From Cladorhizidae sp. MBARI D1340-BT2 (Eukaryota; Porifera; Demospongiae; Poecilosclerida; Cladorhizidae): a stretch of 64,000 bases of DNA. The notes under the pieces are model-generated. The model ran no database searches and had not been told where the DNA came from. It saw only the letters and a program-made list of their open reading frames with translations. Position numbers and translations under genes: made by a program. The stretch covers positions 25,562,333 through 25,626,332 of the forward strand of contig JAQNBH010000011.1 of the NCBI GenBank assembly GCA_028752905.1. The letters are read 5' to 3'. This document shows positions 27,431 through 37,604 of this stretch, one piece after another; the stretch's first letter is position 1; every line of letters begins with the position of its first letter.

Positions 27431-29164
27431 TTGATGTGCATCAAGCCATGAACTTTGGTGGGTATGAAGCTATGAACGCTGGTGTGTGGCAAGCCATGAA
27501 CTCTTGCGTTCAGCAAGCCATGAACTCTGGCATGCATCAAGCCATGAACTCTGGTGTGTATCAAGCTATGAACTTTGGTGTGTAGCAAGCCATGAACTCT
27601 GGCCTGCATCAAGCCTTGAACTCCGGCGTGCATCAAGCCTTGAACTCTGGTGTGTAGCAAGCCATGAACTCTGGTGTGTATAGAGCTATGAACTCTGGTC
27701 TATATCAAGCTATGAACTCTGGTGTCTGGCAAGACATGAACTCTGGTGTGTATCAAGCCATGAACTCTGGTCTGTATCAAACTATGAACTCTGGTGTGCA
27801 TCAAGCCATGAACTCTGGTGTGCATAAAGCCATGAACTCAGGTGTGCTTCTAGCCATAAACTCTGGTATGCATCAAGCTATGAACTCGGGTGTGCATCAA
27901 GCCATGACTTCGTGTGTGCAGCAAGTGATGAACTCTATGAACTCTGGTGTGCATCAAGCCATGAACTATGGTGTGTATCAAGACATGAAATCTGGTGTCA
28001 GTAACCATGAACTCCGCATCAAGCCATGAACTCTGGTGTGTATCAAGCTATGCATTCTAGTGTGTATCAAGCCATGAACTCTGGTGGATATCAAGATATG
28101 AACTCTGGTCTGTACCAAGCTTTGAACTATGGTGTGTAGCAAGACATGAACTCTGACGTGCATCAAGCCATGAACTCTGGTGTGTATCATGCCATGAACT
28201 CTGGTGTGTTTCAAGCCATGAACTCTGGTGTGTACCAAGCCATGAACTCTTGGGTGCATCAAGCCATGAACTCTGGCGTGCAGCAAGCCATGAACTCTGG
28301 CGTGCAGCAAGCCATGAACTCTTGTGTGTCAAGCCATGAACTCTGGTGTGTAACAACAAGCCATGAACACTGGTATGCATCAAGCCATGAACTCTGGTGT
28401 ACATCAAGCCAAGAACACTGGTGTGCATCAAGCTATGAACTCTGGTGTGTATCAAGCTATGAACTCTGGTCTGTATGAAATGATATGAACTCTAGTGTGT
28501 TGTAAAACATGAATTCTGGTGTGTATCAAGCTATGAACTCTAGTCTATATCAAGCTATATGAAATCTGGTGTGTAGCAAGACATATACTTTGGTGTGCAT
28601 CAAGCCATGAACTCTGGTGGGTATCAAGCTATGAACTCCGGTCTGTATCAAGCTATGAACTCGGGTGTGTAGCAAGCCATGAAGTCTGGTGTGTAGCAGT
28701 CATGAACTCTGTTTCAAGCCATGAACACTGGTGTCTTAAGCCATGAACTCTGGTATACAGCAAGCCATAAACTCTGGTGTGCATCAAGCCATGAACTCTG
28801 GTGCATCAAGCAATAAACTCTGGTGTGCATCAAGCAATGAACTCTGGTGTTTCTCAAGCTATGAACTCTGGTTCGTATCAAGCTATGAACTCTGGTGTGT
28901 ATCAAGCTATGAACTCTGGTCTGTATCAAGCTATGAACTCTGTTGTGCATCAAGCCATGAACTCTGGTATGCATAAAGCCATGAACTCGGGTATGCTTCT
29001 AGCCAAAAATTCTGGTGTGCATCAAGCTATGAACTCGGGTGTGCATCAAGCCATGACTTCGGGAGTGCAGCAAGCGTTGAACTCTATGAACTCTGGTGTG
29101 CATCAAGCCATGAACTATGGTGTGTGTCAAGACATGAACTCTGGTGTCAGTAACCAAGAAGTTC

Positions 29165-29990
29165 GCATCAAGCCATGAACTCTGGTGTGTATCAAGCTAT
29201 GCACTCTGGTGTGTATCAAGCCATGAAATCTAGTGGATATCAAGATATGAACTCTGGTCTGTATCAAGCTATGAACTCTGATGTGCATCAAGCCATGAAC
29301 TCTGGTGTGCATAAAGCCATGAACTCGGGTATGCTTCTAGCCATAAATTCTGGTGTGCATCAAGCTATGAACTCGGGTTTTTCCTTAAGCCATGACTTCG
29401 GGAGTGCAGCAAGCGTTGAACTCTATGAACTCTGGTGTGCATCAAGCCATGAACTATGGTGTGTGTCAAGACATGAACTCTGGTGTCAGTAACCAAGAAG
29501 TTCGCATCAAGCCATGAACTCCGGTGTGTATCAAGCTATGCACTCAGGTGTGTATCAAGCCATGAAATCTAGTGGATATCAAGATATGAACTCTGGTCTG
29601 TATCAAGCTATGAACTCTGATGTGCATCAAGCCATGAACTCTGGTGTGCATAAAGCCATGAACTCGGATATGCTTCTAGCCATAAATTCTGGTGTGCATC
29701 AAGCTATGAACTCGGGTTTTTCCTTAAGCCATGACTTCGGGAGTGCAGCAAGCGTTGAACTCTATGAACTCTGGTGTGCATCAAGCCATGAACTATGGTG
29801 TGTGTCAAGACATGAACTCTGGTGTCAGTAACCAAGAAGTTCGCATCAAGCCATGAACTCTGGTGTGTATCAAGCTATGCACTCTGGTGTGTATCAAGCC
29901 ATGAAATCTAGTGGATATCAAGATATGAACTCTGGTCTGTATCAAGCTATGAACTCTGGTGTGTAGCAAGACATGAACTCTGATGTGCAT
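29165..29990 (+). repeat. 339-bp higher-order unit, about 2.4 copies
   Basis: Identical or nearly identical blocks start at 29175, 29514 and 29853. Each begins after GTTCGCATCAAGCC, and the first two contain a TTTTTCCTTAAGCC interruption of the monomer. The third copy is cut short. The unit is about 14 monomers. Confidence 0.82.
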
Positions 29991-32279
29991 CAATCCATCA
30001 ACTCTGGTGTGTATCATGCCAATGAACTCTGGTGTGTTTCAAGCCATGAACTCTGTCTGGTGTGTACGAAGCCATGAACACTTGGGTGCATCAAGCCATG
30101 AACTCTGGATTGTAGGAAGCCATGAATGCTGGTGTGCATCAAGCCATGAACTCTGGTGTGTAGGAAGCCATGAACTCTGGTATGCATCAAGCCATGAACT
30201 CTGGTGTGTACCAAGCTATGAACTCTGGTCTGTATCAGGCTATGAAATTTGGTGTGTAGCAAAACATGAATTCTGGTGTGTATCAAGCTATGAACTCCAG
30301 TCTATATCAAGCTATATGAACTCTGGTGTGTAACAAGACATGAACTCTGGTGTGCAGCAAGCCATGAACTCTGGCGGGTATCAAACTATGAACTCTGGTC
30401 TGTATCAAGCTATGAACTCGGGTGCCATGAAGTCTGGTGTGTAGCAGTCATGAAATCTGTATCAGGCCATGAACTCTGGTGTCTCAAGCCATGAACTCTG
30501 GTTTGCAGCAAGCCATAAACTCTGGTGCAATGAAAATTGGTGTGCATCACGCCGTGAACTTTGGTGGGTATGAAGCTATGAATGCTGGTGTGAGGCAAGC
30601 CATGAACTCAAGATTGCGTTCAGCAAGCCATGAACTCTGGCATGCATCAAGCCATCAACTCTGGTGTGTATCAAGCTATGAATTCTGGGGTGTAGCAAAA
30701 CATGAACTCTGGTGTGTAGCAAGACATGAACTCTGGTGTGTAGCAGTCATGAACTCTGTATCAAGCCATGAACTCTGGTGTCTCAAGCCATGAACTCTGG
30801 TGTGTGTCAAGCCATGAACTCTGGTGTGCATCAAGCCATGAACTTTGGTGTGCATCAAGCCATGAACTATGGTGTGCATCAAGCCATAAACAACTCTGGT
30901 GTACATCAAGCCTTGAACTCTGGCGTGTATCAACCCATGAACTCTGGTGTGCATCAAGCCATGAACTCTGGTATGCATCAAACCATGAACTTTGGTGTGC
31001 ATCAAGTAATGAACTCTGGTGGGTATCAAGCCAAGAACTCTGGTGTATAGCAACCCATGAAATCTGATGTGCAGCAAGCCATGAACTCTGGCACGCATCA
31101 AGCCATAAACTCTGGTATGTATCAAGCTATGAACTCTGGTGTGAAGCAAGACATGAACTCTAGTGTGTAGCAGTCATGAACTCTGTACCAAGCCATGAAC
31201 TCTGGTGTATCAAGCTATGAACTCTGGTGTGTGTCAAGCCATGAACTCTGGTTTGCATCAAGCCATGAACTCAGGCATGTATCAAGCTATTAACTCTGGT
31301 GTGCATCAAACCCATAAACTCTGGTGTGCATCAAGCCATGAACTCTGGTGTGCAGCAAGCGATCAACTCTATGAACTCTGGTGTGCATCAAGCCATGAAT
31401 TCTGGTGTGTATCGTGCTATGAACTCTTGTGTGTATCAAGCCATGCACTCTGGTGTGCATCATGCCATGAACTTTGGTGTGCATCAAGGCATGAACTCGG
31501 ATATGATTCATGCAATGAACTATGGTGTTTATCAACTATGAACTCTAGTGGGTATCAAGCTATGAACTTTGGTGTGTAGCAAGCCATGAACTCTGGCCTG
31601 CATCAAGCCATGAACTCTGGCGTGCATCAAGCCTTGAACTCTGGTGTGTAGCAAGCCATGAACTCTGGTGTGTAGGAAGACATGAACTCTGGTCTGTATC
31701 AAGCTATGAACTCTGGTATGCATCAAGCCATGAACTCTGGTGTGCATAAAGCATGAACTCTGGTGTGCTTCTAGCCATAAACTGTGGTGTGCATCAAGCT
31801 ATGAACTCGGGTGTGCATCAAGCCATTACTTCGTGTGAGCAGCAAGTTATGAACTCTATGAACTCTGGTCTGCATCAAGCCATGAACTATGGTGTGTATC
31901 AAGACATGAAATCTGGTGTCAGTAACCATGAATTCTGCATCAAGCCATGAACTATGGTGTGTATCAAGCTATGAACTCTGGTGTGTAGCAAGACATGAAC
32001 TCTGATGTGCATCTAGCCATGAACTCTGGTATGAATCAAGCCATGAACTGTGGTGTGTTTCAAGCCATGAACTCTGGTGTGTACCAAGCCATGAACTCTT
32101 GAGTACATCAAGCCATGAACTCTGGTTTGTAGGAAGCCATGAACTCTGGTGTGCATCAAGCCATGAACTCTGGTGTGTAGGAAGCCATGAACTCTGGTGT
32201 GCATCAAGCCATGAACTCTGGTGTGCATCAAGCCATGAACTCTGGTGTGTACCAAGCTATGAACTCTGGTCTGTATCAT

Positions 32280-33584
32280 GCTCCTTAGAACATTTCCGTA
32301 GATGTAACAGTCCTATCAGAATGTCTGGAGAGATATGTACTTCTACTTGTCGGTTATATATATATATACATACAATATTAAAGGAGTTCAATATTAAATA
32401 ATTATTATATTTATAATATATTGTATGGTAATTTTCGGATAACTTCATTAAAAACAACATTTATTTTATTATTTTATTATTAATTTTAAAAAAAGGTTGC
32501 TATATGTACGATCTGAGAAAAGGGCCCACTTCGCCCAAAAAATGATCTTGCACAAGGACCTGAAATAGCTACCAAGGTTATGATTCATGATATTTTCATA
32601 ACTTACCTCAGAGGTATCTTGGGTTATTGCTCTATCTTTGTGCAAAGTTTTAAGGCCAACAAGGGCTTCCTTCCATTCGAGCGAGCAGTTAGAAAAAGTT
32701 TAAAAAATAGAGAAGCCACGCGAAGCTACCGCGGGCATGGAATGAAAATATGGGCACGCCCTTCAGTTTTCGAATAGACAGCGTGGTGACATAGTGAGCT
32801 AAATGCAGGTGTATACAATTAAAACATCATGCTTACCAAAAAATGGTGATATCAATCAGATATTGTGTGTGTGTGTGATGTCAAATAGGAGTTCAAGCAG
32901 AAGTGGTGTGAATTGACCACCATCATTCCTTGCTTCAATTGGACAGACTTCTTTGCTTCACATTTGAAGAATTTCTCATGAATAAAGCGTTTCAAACAAT
33001 TCATATTCAGTTCATCCGATCCAGGCACAATGACAGCAAAGGAGCGTTCAGACACTGTACAAAACCGGTTTGTGCTTGCCAAACATTGCTGGACATCAAC
33101 AGTCACAGATATGCCACACATCATTCCCGCCAAAGGTTTGTCTCCAGAACAACAGTTTATTTGACAGCATCCGACAGTTCTGTCCGGAGAAGGACAAAGA
33201 CATAACATGCCCCAAACCATCATCTTTTCTAAAGCCATCCAGTCGAGCTGCTCACCAGTGGTTGATGAGGATGTGTGTCGGAAATGCTTTCCTTGAGAGT
33301 GTCACACTTAGTCTCTCCGAACAGATCCGCGCCGACTTATAGTTACTGACACTTCTGATTCACCTCTCACTCAGGTGAACCAGCAAGTGCTTTCCCCTTA
33401 CAAGCCCAAATGACCACTTGAGATTAATAAACACTTCTTAGTGCATATAACAATACTGCCAAAAAGAATCTCATCACAACATTTACAAACTCAGTGTCCA
33501 ACAACTAACAAATTCAAGCTACTCTCCTAGCTCTCTCTAGCTCTCTCTAGCTCTCTCTCTTCCGGTCTGTGGTTTTAGTATTGG
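32280..33584. other. Inter-arm stretch: unidentified sequence and gypsy 3' flank
   Basis: From 32280 the satellite stops abruptly. The next 220 bp are very AT-rich, followed by a transposon-end-like sequence at 32501-32537. From about 32850 to 33350 both strands have moderately long frames (minus 32852-33238, 128 codons; plus 32930-33205 and 33070-33342). None has a motif I recognise, although the minus frame has Cys/His-rich composition. A (CTAGCTCTCTCT)n tract at 33530-33562 is polypurine on the gypsy coding strand and could include that element's polypurine tract, with its 3' LTR somewhere in 32.5-33.5 kb. I could not define the LTR because no second copy exists in the window. Confidence 0.45.
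32501..32537 (+). mobile_element. Stray terminal repeat of the TGTGACAGG-type family
   Basis: TATA followed by TGTACGATCTGAG, then AAAAGGGCCCACTTCGCCCA. From AAAAGGGCCCACTTCGC on it is the same as the ends of the transposon at 53780-56731, and the TATA at the insertion edge is shared too. The first part is diverged and 3 bp shorter. No inverted partner was found between here and the gypsy element, so this is either a one-ended relic or a copy whose other half was lost. Confidence 0.65.
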
Positions 33585-34200
33585 TCAGTTATAAATAACT
33601 TTACCCGGTGAGTTAAATATACTCCGGTCCATATATGGCATGGTTTGTAGTAGTAATTCATTAACTTGTACTACTTCCTCTCTCACTTGTCTGGCAGGGA
33701 ATGCCATTTCCGACACTCCCCCCTTCTCATGGTGAGAACCACTAGGTTCTCTCGAAAGCCCGTCGGCGTTGGTGTTTGCTTTGCTGCTACAATGCACTAC
33801 GGTGTACATGTAGGGTTGTAGAGTTAGAGACCAACGTCCGATACATCCATGGCTATCCTTGATTTTAGCCAACTGGGTCAAAGGGTTGTGATCGGTTACA
33901 ACCGTAAACAGCGTTCCCTCTAGATAAATTCGATAGTGCTCAATCCCTGTGATAATTGCTAGGGCCTCCTTCTCGATGGTCGAATATCGAGTTTCCCTTT
34001 CGAGCAGTTTTCGTGATCCAAATGCGATCGGATGTTCTTCTCCATATTCATCATTTTGTGAAGATGAATCCTAAGCCTGTGTCTGAGGCGTCCGTTTGTA
34101 GAGTAAACGGTCGTGACCAGTTCGGAGTTCTCAGAATCGGGTAGTTAATTAAACTCGACTTCAACATCTCGAATGCTTGTTCTGTCTTTGCCGTCCAGGT
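33585..34200 (-). pseudogene. RNase H domain of the gypsy element
   Basis: RNase H degrades the RNA strand of the RNA/DNA hybrid during reverse transcription. Seen on the minus strand: LQTDASDTGLG (first catalytic Asp region) near 34080, then after a frameshift near 34050 ETRYSTIEKEALAI (catalytic Glu), TVVTDHNPLTQL (second Asp) and NTNADGLSRE near 33755. The frame then runs through a tail (EMAFPARQVREEVVQVNEL) to a stop at 33585. All the expected acidic residues are present; the single frameshift between FIFTK and the EHPIAFGSRKL motif is the main lesion. Confidence 0.88.
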
Positions 34201-35160
34201 CACTACTACGTTGGGTTCCGTCTTTTTCGTTAAGTTGGTAAGGGCAGTGGCGATCTCTGCGAACTTTGGGATGAATCTACGGTAATATCCACTCAACCCA
34301 AGGAATGCCCTCACATCTGTCTTTGTTTTGGGCTGTTTGAAATTTCTCACTGCTCTGATTTTGGCTTCCTGTGGTAATACTCGTCCATTCCCGATGACGT
34401 ATCCCAAATACTCGCAAGTATTCACTGCAAATTTGCACTTCTTTTCCTTGATGGTGAGCCCAGCTTCTTTTAGACGGTCCATCACCCATCGCAAATGGCT
34501 CAGGTGATCCTTCCAGGTCTCACTTCTCACTAACACATCGTCCAGATAGGCAGCTGTAAAGTCGTGCCCTCCTTCCAGTACAGTACTCGGTCCATCAACC
34601 GTTGGAACGTGGAAGGGGCAGCCACCAACCCAAAAGGCATGTTCAAGAACTCAAACTTCCCCCATTGGGTTACAAAGGCTGTCTTTGCGATACTTTCTTT
34701 TGCTACTGGCACCTGCCAGTAGCCCTTTGTGAGGTCTATGGCAGTGATGAACTTGGCATGCGCCTCGATCCTAGGGAGAGGGTAAGGGTCGGTCCTCGTG
34801 ATTAGGTTCAGTTTGCGATAGTCCACGCATAGTCGTTGACCCCCGTCCTTCTTCGGCATCAGAACCACTGGGGCGGTCCAGGGGTTCCGGGACGGTCGAA
34901 TGATGCCTCTCCCCATAAGCTCCTTTATCTCGGTTCTCAGGAACTCATGTGAGGTATGAGGTAGTCTGTAGGGCAGCAATTTGATTGGACTGGCTCCCTC
35001 TGTTTCGATAATATGTTCTGCCCATGTTGTCTTCCCGGGTATGTCACTGATGACATCTGCATACTCCCGTTTCAACTGCTCTAGTTCTTCTCTCTGTTTT
35101 TCTTTCAGGTTGTCTTCCTCAGTTGTCTGTTCTTCCTCCACCTGGCCATCAGCATCTTCG
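34200..35160 (-). pseudogene. Reverse transcriptase domain of the gypsy element
   Basis: Copies the element RNA into DNA. Motifs in order: IIRPSRNPWTAPVVLMPKKD, RLCVDYRKLN, PYPLPRIE, FITAIDLTKGYWQVPV (first catalytic Asp), FLNMPFGLVAAPSTFQRLMD, AYLDDVLV (the two Asp of the YxDD box), EYLGYVIG and FLGLSGYYRRFIPKFAEIA, all standard for Ty3/gypsy. The frame changes just before YLDD: GTACT is tandemly duplicated near 34580, a 5-bp insertion that throws the first frame into a stop. The RT frame is continuous upstream with the integrase tail. The linker between is acidic (DADGQVEEEQTTEEDN). Confidence 0.92.
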
Positions 35161-36250
35161 TGTGCGAAGAGTACTGCTCCAGTGGGAGAGTTCCAGCGTT
35201 TCATGCTGTTCACATGGAAGCGTCGCAGCGGCTTCCTGCCTTGGCCCATATCCACCTCATAAGTTACTGAGGATATCTTCTTCGTAATGATTACAGGCCC
35301 CCTCCACTCATTGTGGAGCTAGTTGAAATATTTCGGTTGAAAGACTAGGACGTAGTCTCCCTCGTCAACCTCCCTAGGTTTCGCCTTCTTGTCATGTTGA
35401 CGTTTGTACGACTCTTTACTAAGTCCTTCCATGCAACTGGCGAACTCCCGTATGACAGCCATGCATTCTCATAACTGCTTTAGGTATTCGGTTGACTCCA
35501 TACCTTCCTCCATTTCTTCCTGGGTCCACTGATCGATCAAGACGTTCAGGGTAGTACACATCTTGCGTCCGAACAAAAGCTCGTAGGGTGAGAACCTGGT
35601 CGACTTGTGCACGGTGCCTCGATACGCCCACAGCACAAAGGGGAGGCACTCGTCCCACTCACTCGAGCCTTTTTGCGTGAGTTTCCGCAAGAGGCGCTTC
35701 ATTGTAGCATTGAAGCGTTCGACCATCCCGTCAGTCTGGGGATGGTATGGGGAGGTCCGTATCTGTTTGATTCCGGTCTTCGTGCAGAACTCCTTCATCA
35801 TCTTGGAGACAAAATTAGCCCCATTGTCCGTCAATACTTCCTCAGGGACACCTAGTCGTGACGTCACCTCGATTAAACATTGTACAACTTCCATAGATGT
35901 AACATTTAGGCTTCAGGCCACTTTGTCGCATAGTCGGCAATAACAAGTACCCACCTATTCCCTGACCTTGTCCTCTTGAGGGGTCCGAATATGTCCATGG
36001 CTATTCGTCTGAACGGCGTCTGGATGAGAGGTAATGGTCTCAACGGTGCTGTTGGTAGAGATGCTGGTGCCGCCAGCTGACAAACCGGTCACGATCGGCA
36101 GGCCTCCTTTACATCAGTCGCCATCCTCGGCCACGTGACCCTCCTCCTCAAAAGGTCCAGAGTCCGTGCCTCACCAAAGTGACCCGCTGTCGGTGAACAG
36201 TGTGCTGTCCGTAGTACCTCACTCCTGCATGTCTGGGGTACAACCAACAG
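35160..36250 (-). pseudogene. Integrase of the gypsy element (placed before RT)
   Basis: Inserts the cDNA into the host genome. The zinc-binding domain is visible as LRTAHCSPTAGHFGEARTLD, then ACRS, a TGA stop, and PVCQ; the stop falls exactly where the third zinc ligand (Cys) is expected. The core shows RIAMDIFGPL (first Asp), VLVIADYATKWPEA, LTDNGANF (second Asp) and SPYHPQTDGMVERFN (Glu), the DDE triad. The C-terminal part shows WRGPVIITKKISSVTYEVD and FHVNSMKRW, the GPY/F-like module. Further lesions: a frameshift after PEA near 35910, a TGA near 35469 and a TAG at 35319-35321. No chromodomain is seen after the module; RT follows instead. Confidence 0.9.
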
Positions 36251-37006
36251 AGGTTTTTCCTCACCCTTTTCCGGTTTTTTGTGTAAAAGACCTTTGTTCC
36301 AGCAGAAGTCTCCCCCGTCCACGTCAGCCTGGTGGCGCCAGTCTATGAGAGTCTGGTCCACCAACTGGAGAGTACGCAACTGGGATGGAGAAATCTGCTC
36401 CAGGGTTTTCTCGTCGTCATCAGGAACAACGGTCACTGTCGGTTCCTGGGTAGGGGTTACAAACATGTCATCCTCAAATACATATATTTCACCCAATGTT
36501 TGGTACGATTGGAGACCCGTGACTTCAGCCCCTTCCTCCTCCTGAAGTGCTGACAGCCTTCTTTGTTCGGTCTCCTCTTTCTTCTGGCTCGCTCGCGTCA
36601 TGGCCAGGGCTGTTTCGGTTGGCTCGCCTCCGGTCATTTCTTCCGTAAAGACCTCCTTCAACAGTCTTCGAAAACGGGGGATGTCCTGTCCCAACAACAT
36701 GTCCACATTCAAGCCCTGAGAAACTCCAACAGCCATTTCGGTCTTTCTCCCATCCACAGTCAGCTCTATCCTAGCCACCGGGAAGTCCTGCTTGGTGTGA
36801 CTGGTGGTGGCGTACGAGATCGTCCACCCCAGCTTATCCTTTTCTTGCACACAACGCGGGTGCACCATGGACTTGGTACAGCCCGTATCCAGTAGGGCTA
36901 TCCTCTCCTGTCCATTCACTGTGACCTCCTTGGTCCAGTTGTTACCTCGCTTTCCTTCTTGCGGGAAGGTCGAACAACACCGGGCATCCCCCTCGATCTT
37001 GACTTT
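36250..37006 (-). pseudogene. Aspartic protease region of the gypsy element
   Basis: The retroviral-type protease cleaves the polyprotein. On the minus strand ALLDTGCTKSMV (catalytic DTG; Asp codon at 36887-36889) follows VTVNGQERI, and NVDMLLGQDIPRF provides the hydrophobic-Gly motif that closes the fold, about 65 residues later. After it comes a Glu- and Thr-rich linker of some 120 residues (EKTLEQISPSQLRTLQ...) with no known domain. The frame then enters the integrase zinc domain directly, so protease and integrase are adjacent, with no RT between them. The frame is open from 37048 to 36089. Confidence 0.88.
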
Positions 37007-37604
37007 ACAGTTCGACGGAAGTGCCCAATCTGCCCACACCGGAAACACTCAATCCTACTTGAGTCTCTGGGGTGTGTGGTTGTCGTGGTTGTGGGGGTGG
37101 TCCGCTTATCCCCCAGTGGTAAACGTCTAGGGTCAGGGTCCCTCTGACGGTTGGGTGTGGTGTGAGTGGGTAAGGGTTGTTGTACATTTTCTCTCTCCCT
37201 ATTGGGTAAGGGTCGTTTTTGGAATTCCACCTCCCGTTAAATGCATAACCACAGCTGTGTTCAATCCCTCATATGTGGGTATATCTAGGTTGCACATCGG
37301 CTGCTGCAACCACCTTGGCAACCGTTGTAATGCTAACTCCTGGGCTATGAGGTAAAGCACAAGCATCCCAGATGCCTCCACCCACTTCCTCAATGATTGC
37401 CGGTGTGATCGGAACCACTTATCCGGTTTATCACTGTCGAAAGGTGTCTCAAACACTTGCCTACGATAGGTCTCTATGGATATACTATAGGTACTTAACA
37501 ACACCCTCCTCACTTCTCCATAATCATTCTGGTCCTGAGCGCTGAGTGTTGACACCGCAGTCAGTCCCTGTCCAGAGAGAGAGCCCCGGAGATACACACT
37601 CCAC
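37007..37604 (-). pseudogene. Gag capsid fragment and zinc knuckle, 5' end missing
   Basis: The capsid-like part runs from WSVYLRGSLSGQGLTAVS through QNDYGEVRRVLLSTYSIS to DKWFRSHRQSLRKWVE, a pattern typical of Ty3/gypsy Gag. A frame change near 37230 leads to a Pro/Arg/Thr-rich linker and a CCHC zinc knuckle, CFRCGQIGHFRR (37007-37047). The last Cys of the knuckle is reached only by changing frame again: the knuckle spans 41 rather than 42 bases. That could be a 1-base deletion or a gag-pol frameshift point; a deletion is more likely because the change lies inside the finger. Upstream of WSVYL the frame continues into satellite codons, so the true N-terminus is lost. Confidence 0.82.

Larger units (their letters stand above)
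4790..32279 (+). repeat. 24-bp satellite array, left arm (~27.5 kb)
   Basis: The monomer is 24 bp and its consensus reads as the codons for MNSGVHQA; variants are mostly single substitutions such as GTGTAT, GTGTAG and GTGCAG in place of GTGCAT. The arm holds over 1,100 monomers. Shortened monomers of the form GTAGCAGTCATGAACTCTG recur every few hundred bases and mark higher-order units. Since 24 is divisible by 3, every frame gives a periodic peptide (MNSGVHQA, SSHELWCA, GLMHTRVH), but no frame stays open for more than about 175 codons. There is no non-repetitive domain, signal peptide or consistent start, so I read it as satellite rather than coding DNA. The first half unit at 4790-4806 is in reverse orientation. 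Confidence 0.93.
33585..37604 (-). mobile_element. Gmr1-like Ty3/gypsy LTR retrotransposon, 5'-truncated
   Basis: The minus strand encodes, in order from 37604 down, Gag capsid, a zinc knuckle, aspartic protease, the integrase zinc domain, integrase core, integrase C-terminal GPY/F-like region, reverse transcriptase and RNase H. The sequence motifs are of Ty3/gypsy type, but integrase lies before RT as in Ty1/copia. One open frame (34530-35255) carries the end of integrase and most of RT, so the order is not an assembly of two elements at that join. This order is known in the Gmr1-like group first described from cod. The 5' LTR and first part of gag are missing: at about 37604 the coding sequence passes straight into the 24-bp satellite. 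Several frameshifts and stops make the copy inactive. Confidence 0.88.

Noticed and set aside
33070..33342. Plus-strand frame as part of the gypsy element
   Set aside because: The element reads on the minus strand and its pol ends at 33585; the plus frame shows no pol or env motif.
35605..37147. Plus-strand frames across the gypsy element
   Set aside because: They are complements of integrase, protease and gag codons.
32280..37604. The whole inter-arm block as one clean insertion into the satellite
   Set aside because: No target duplication joins the two arms and the gypsy 5' end is missing, so the junctions look recombined rather than inserted.
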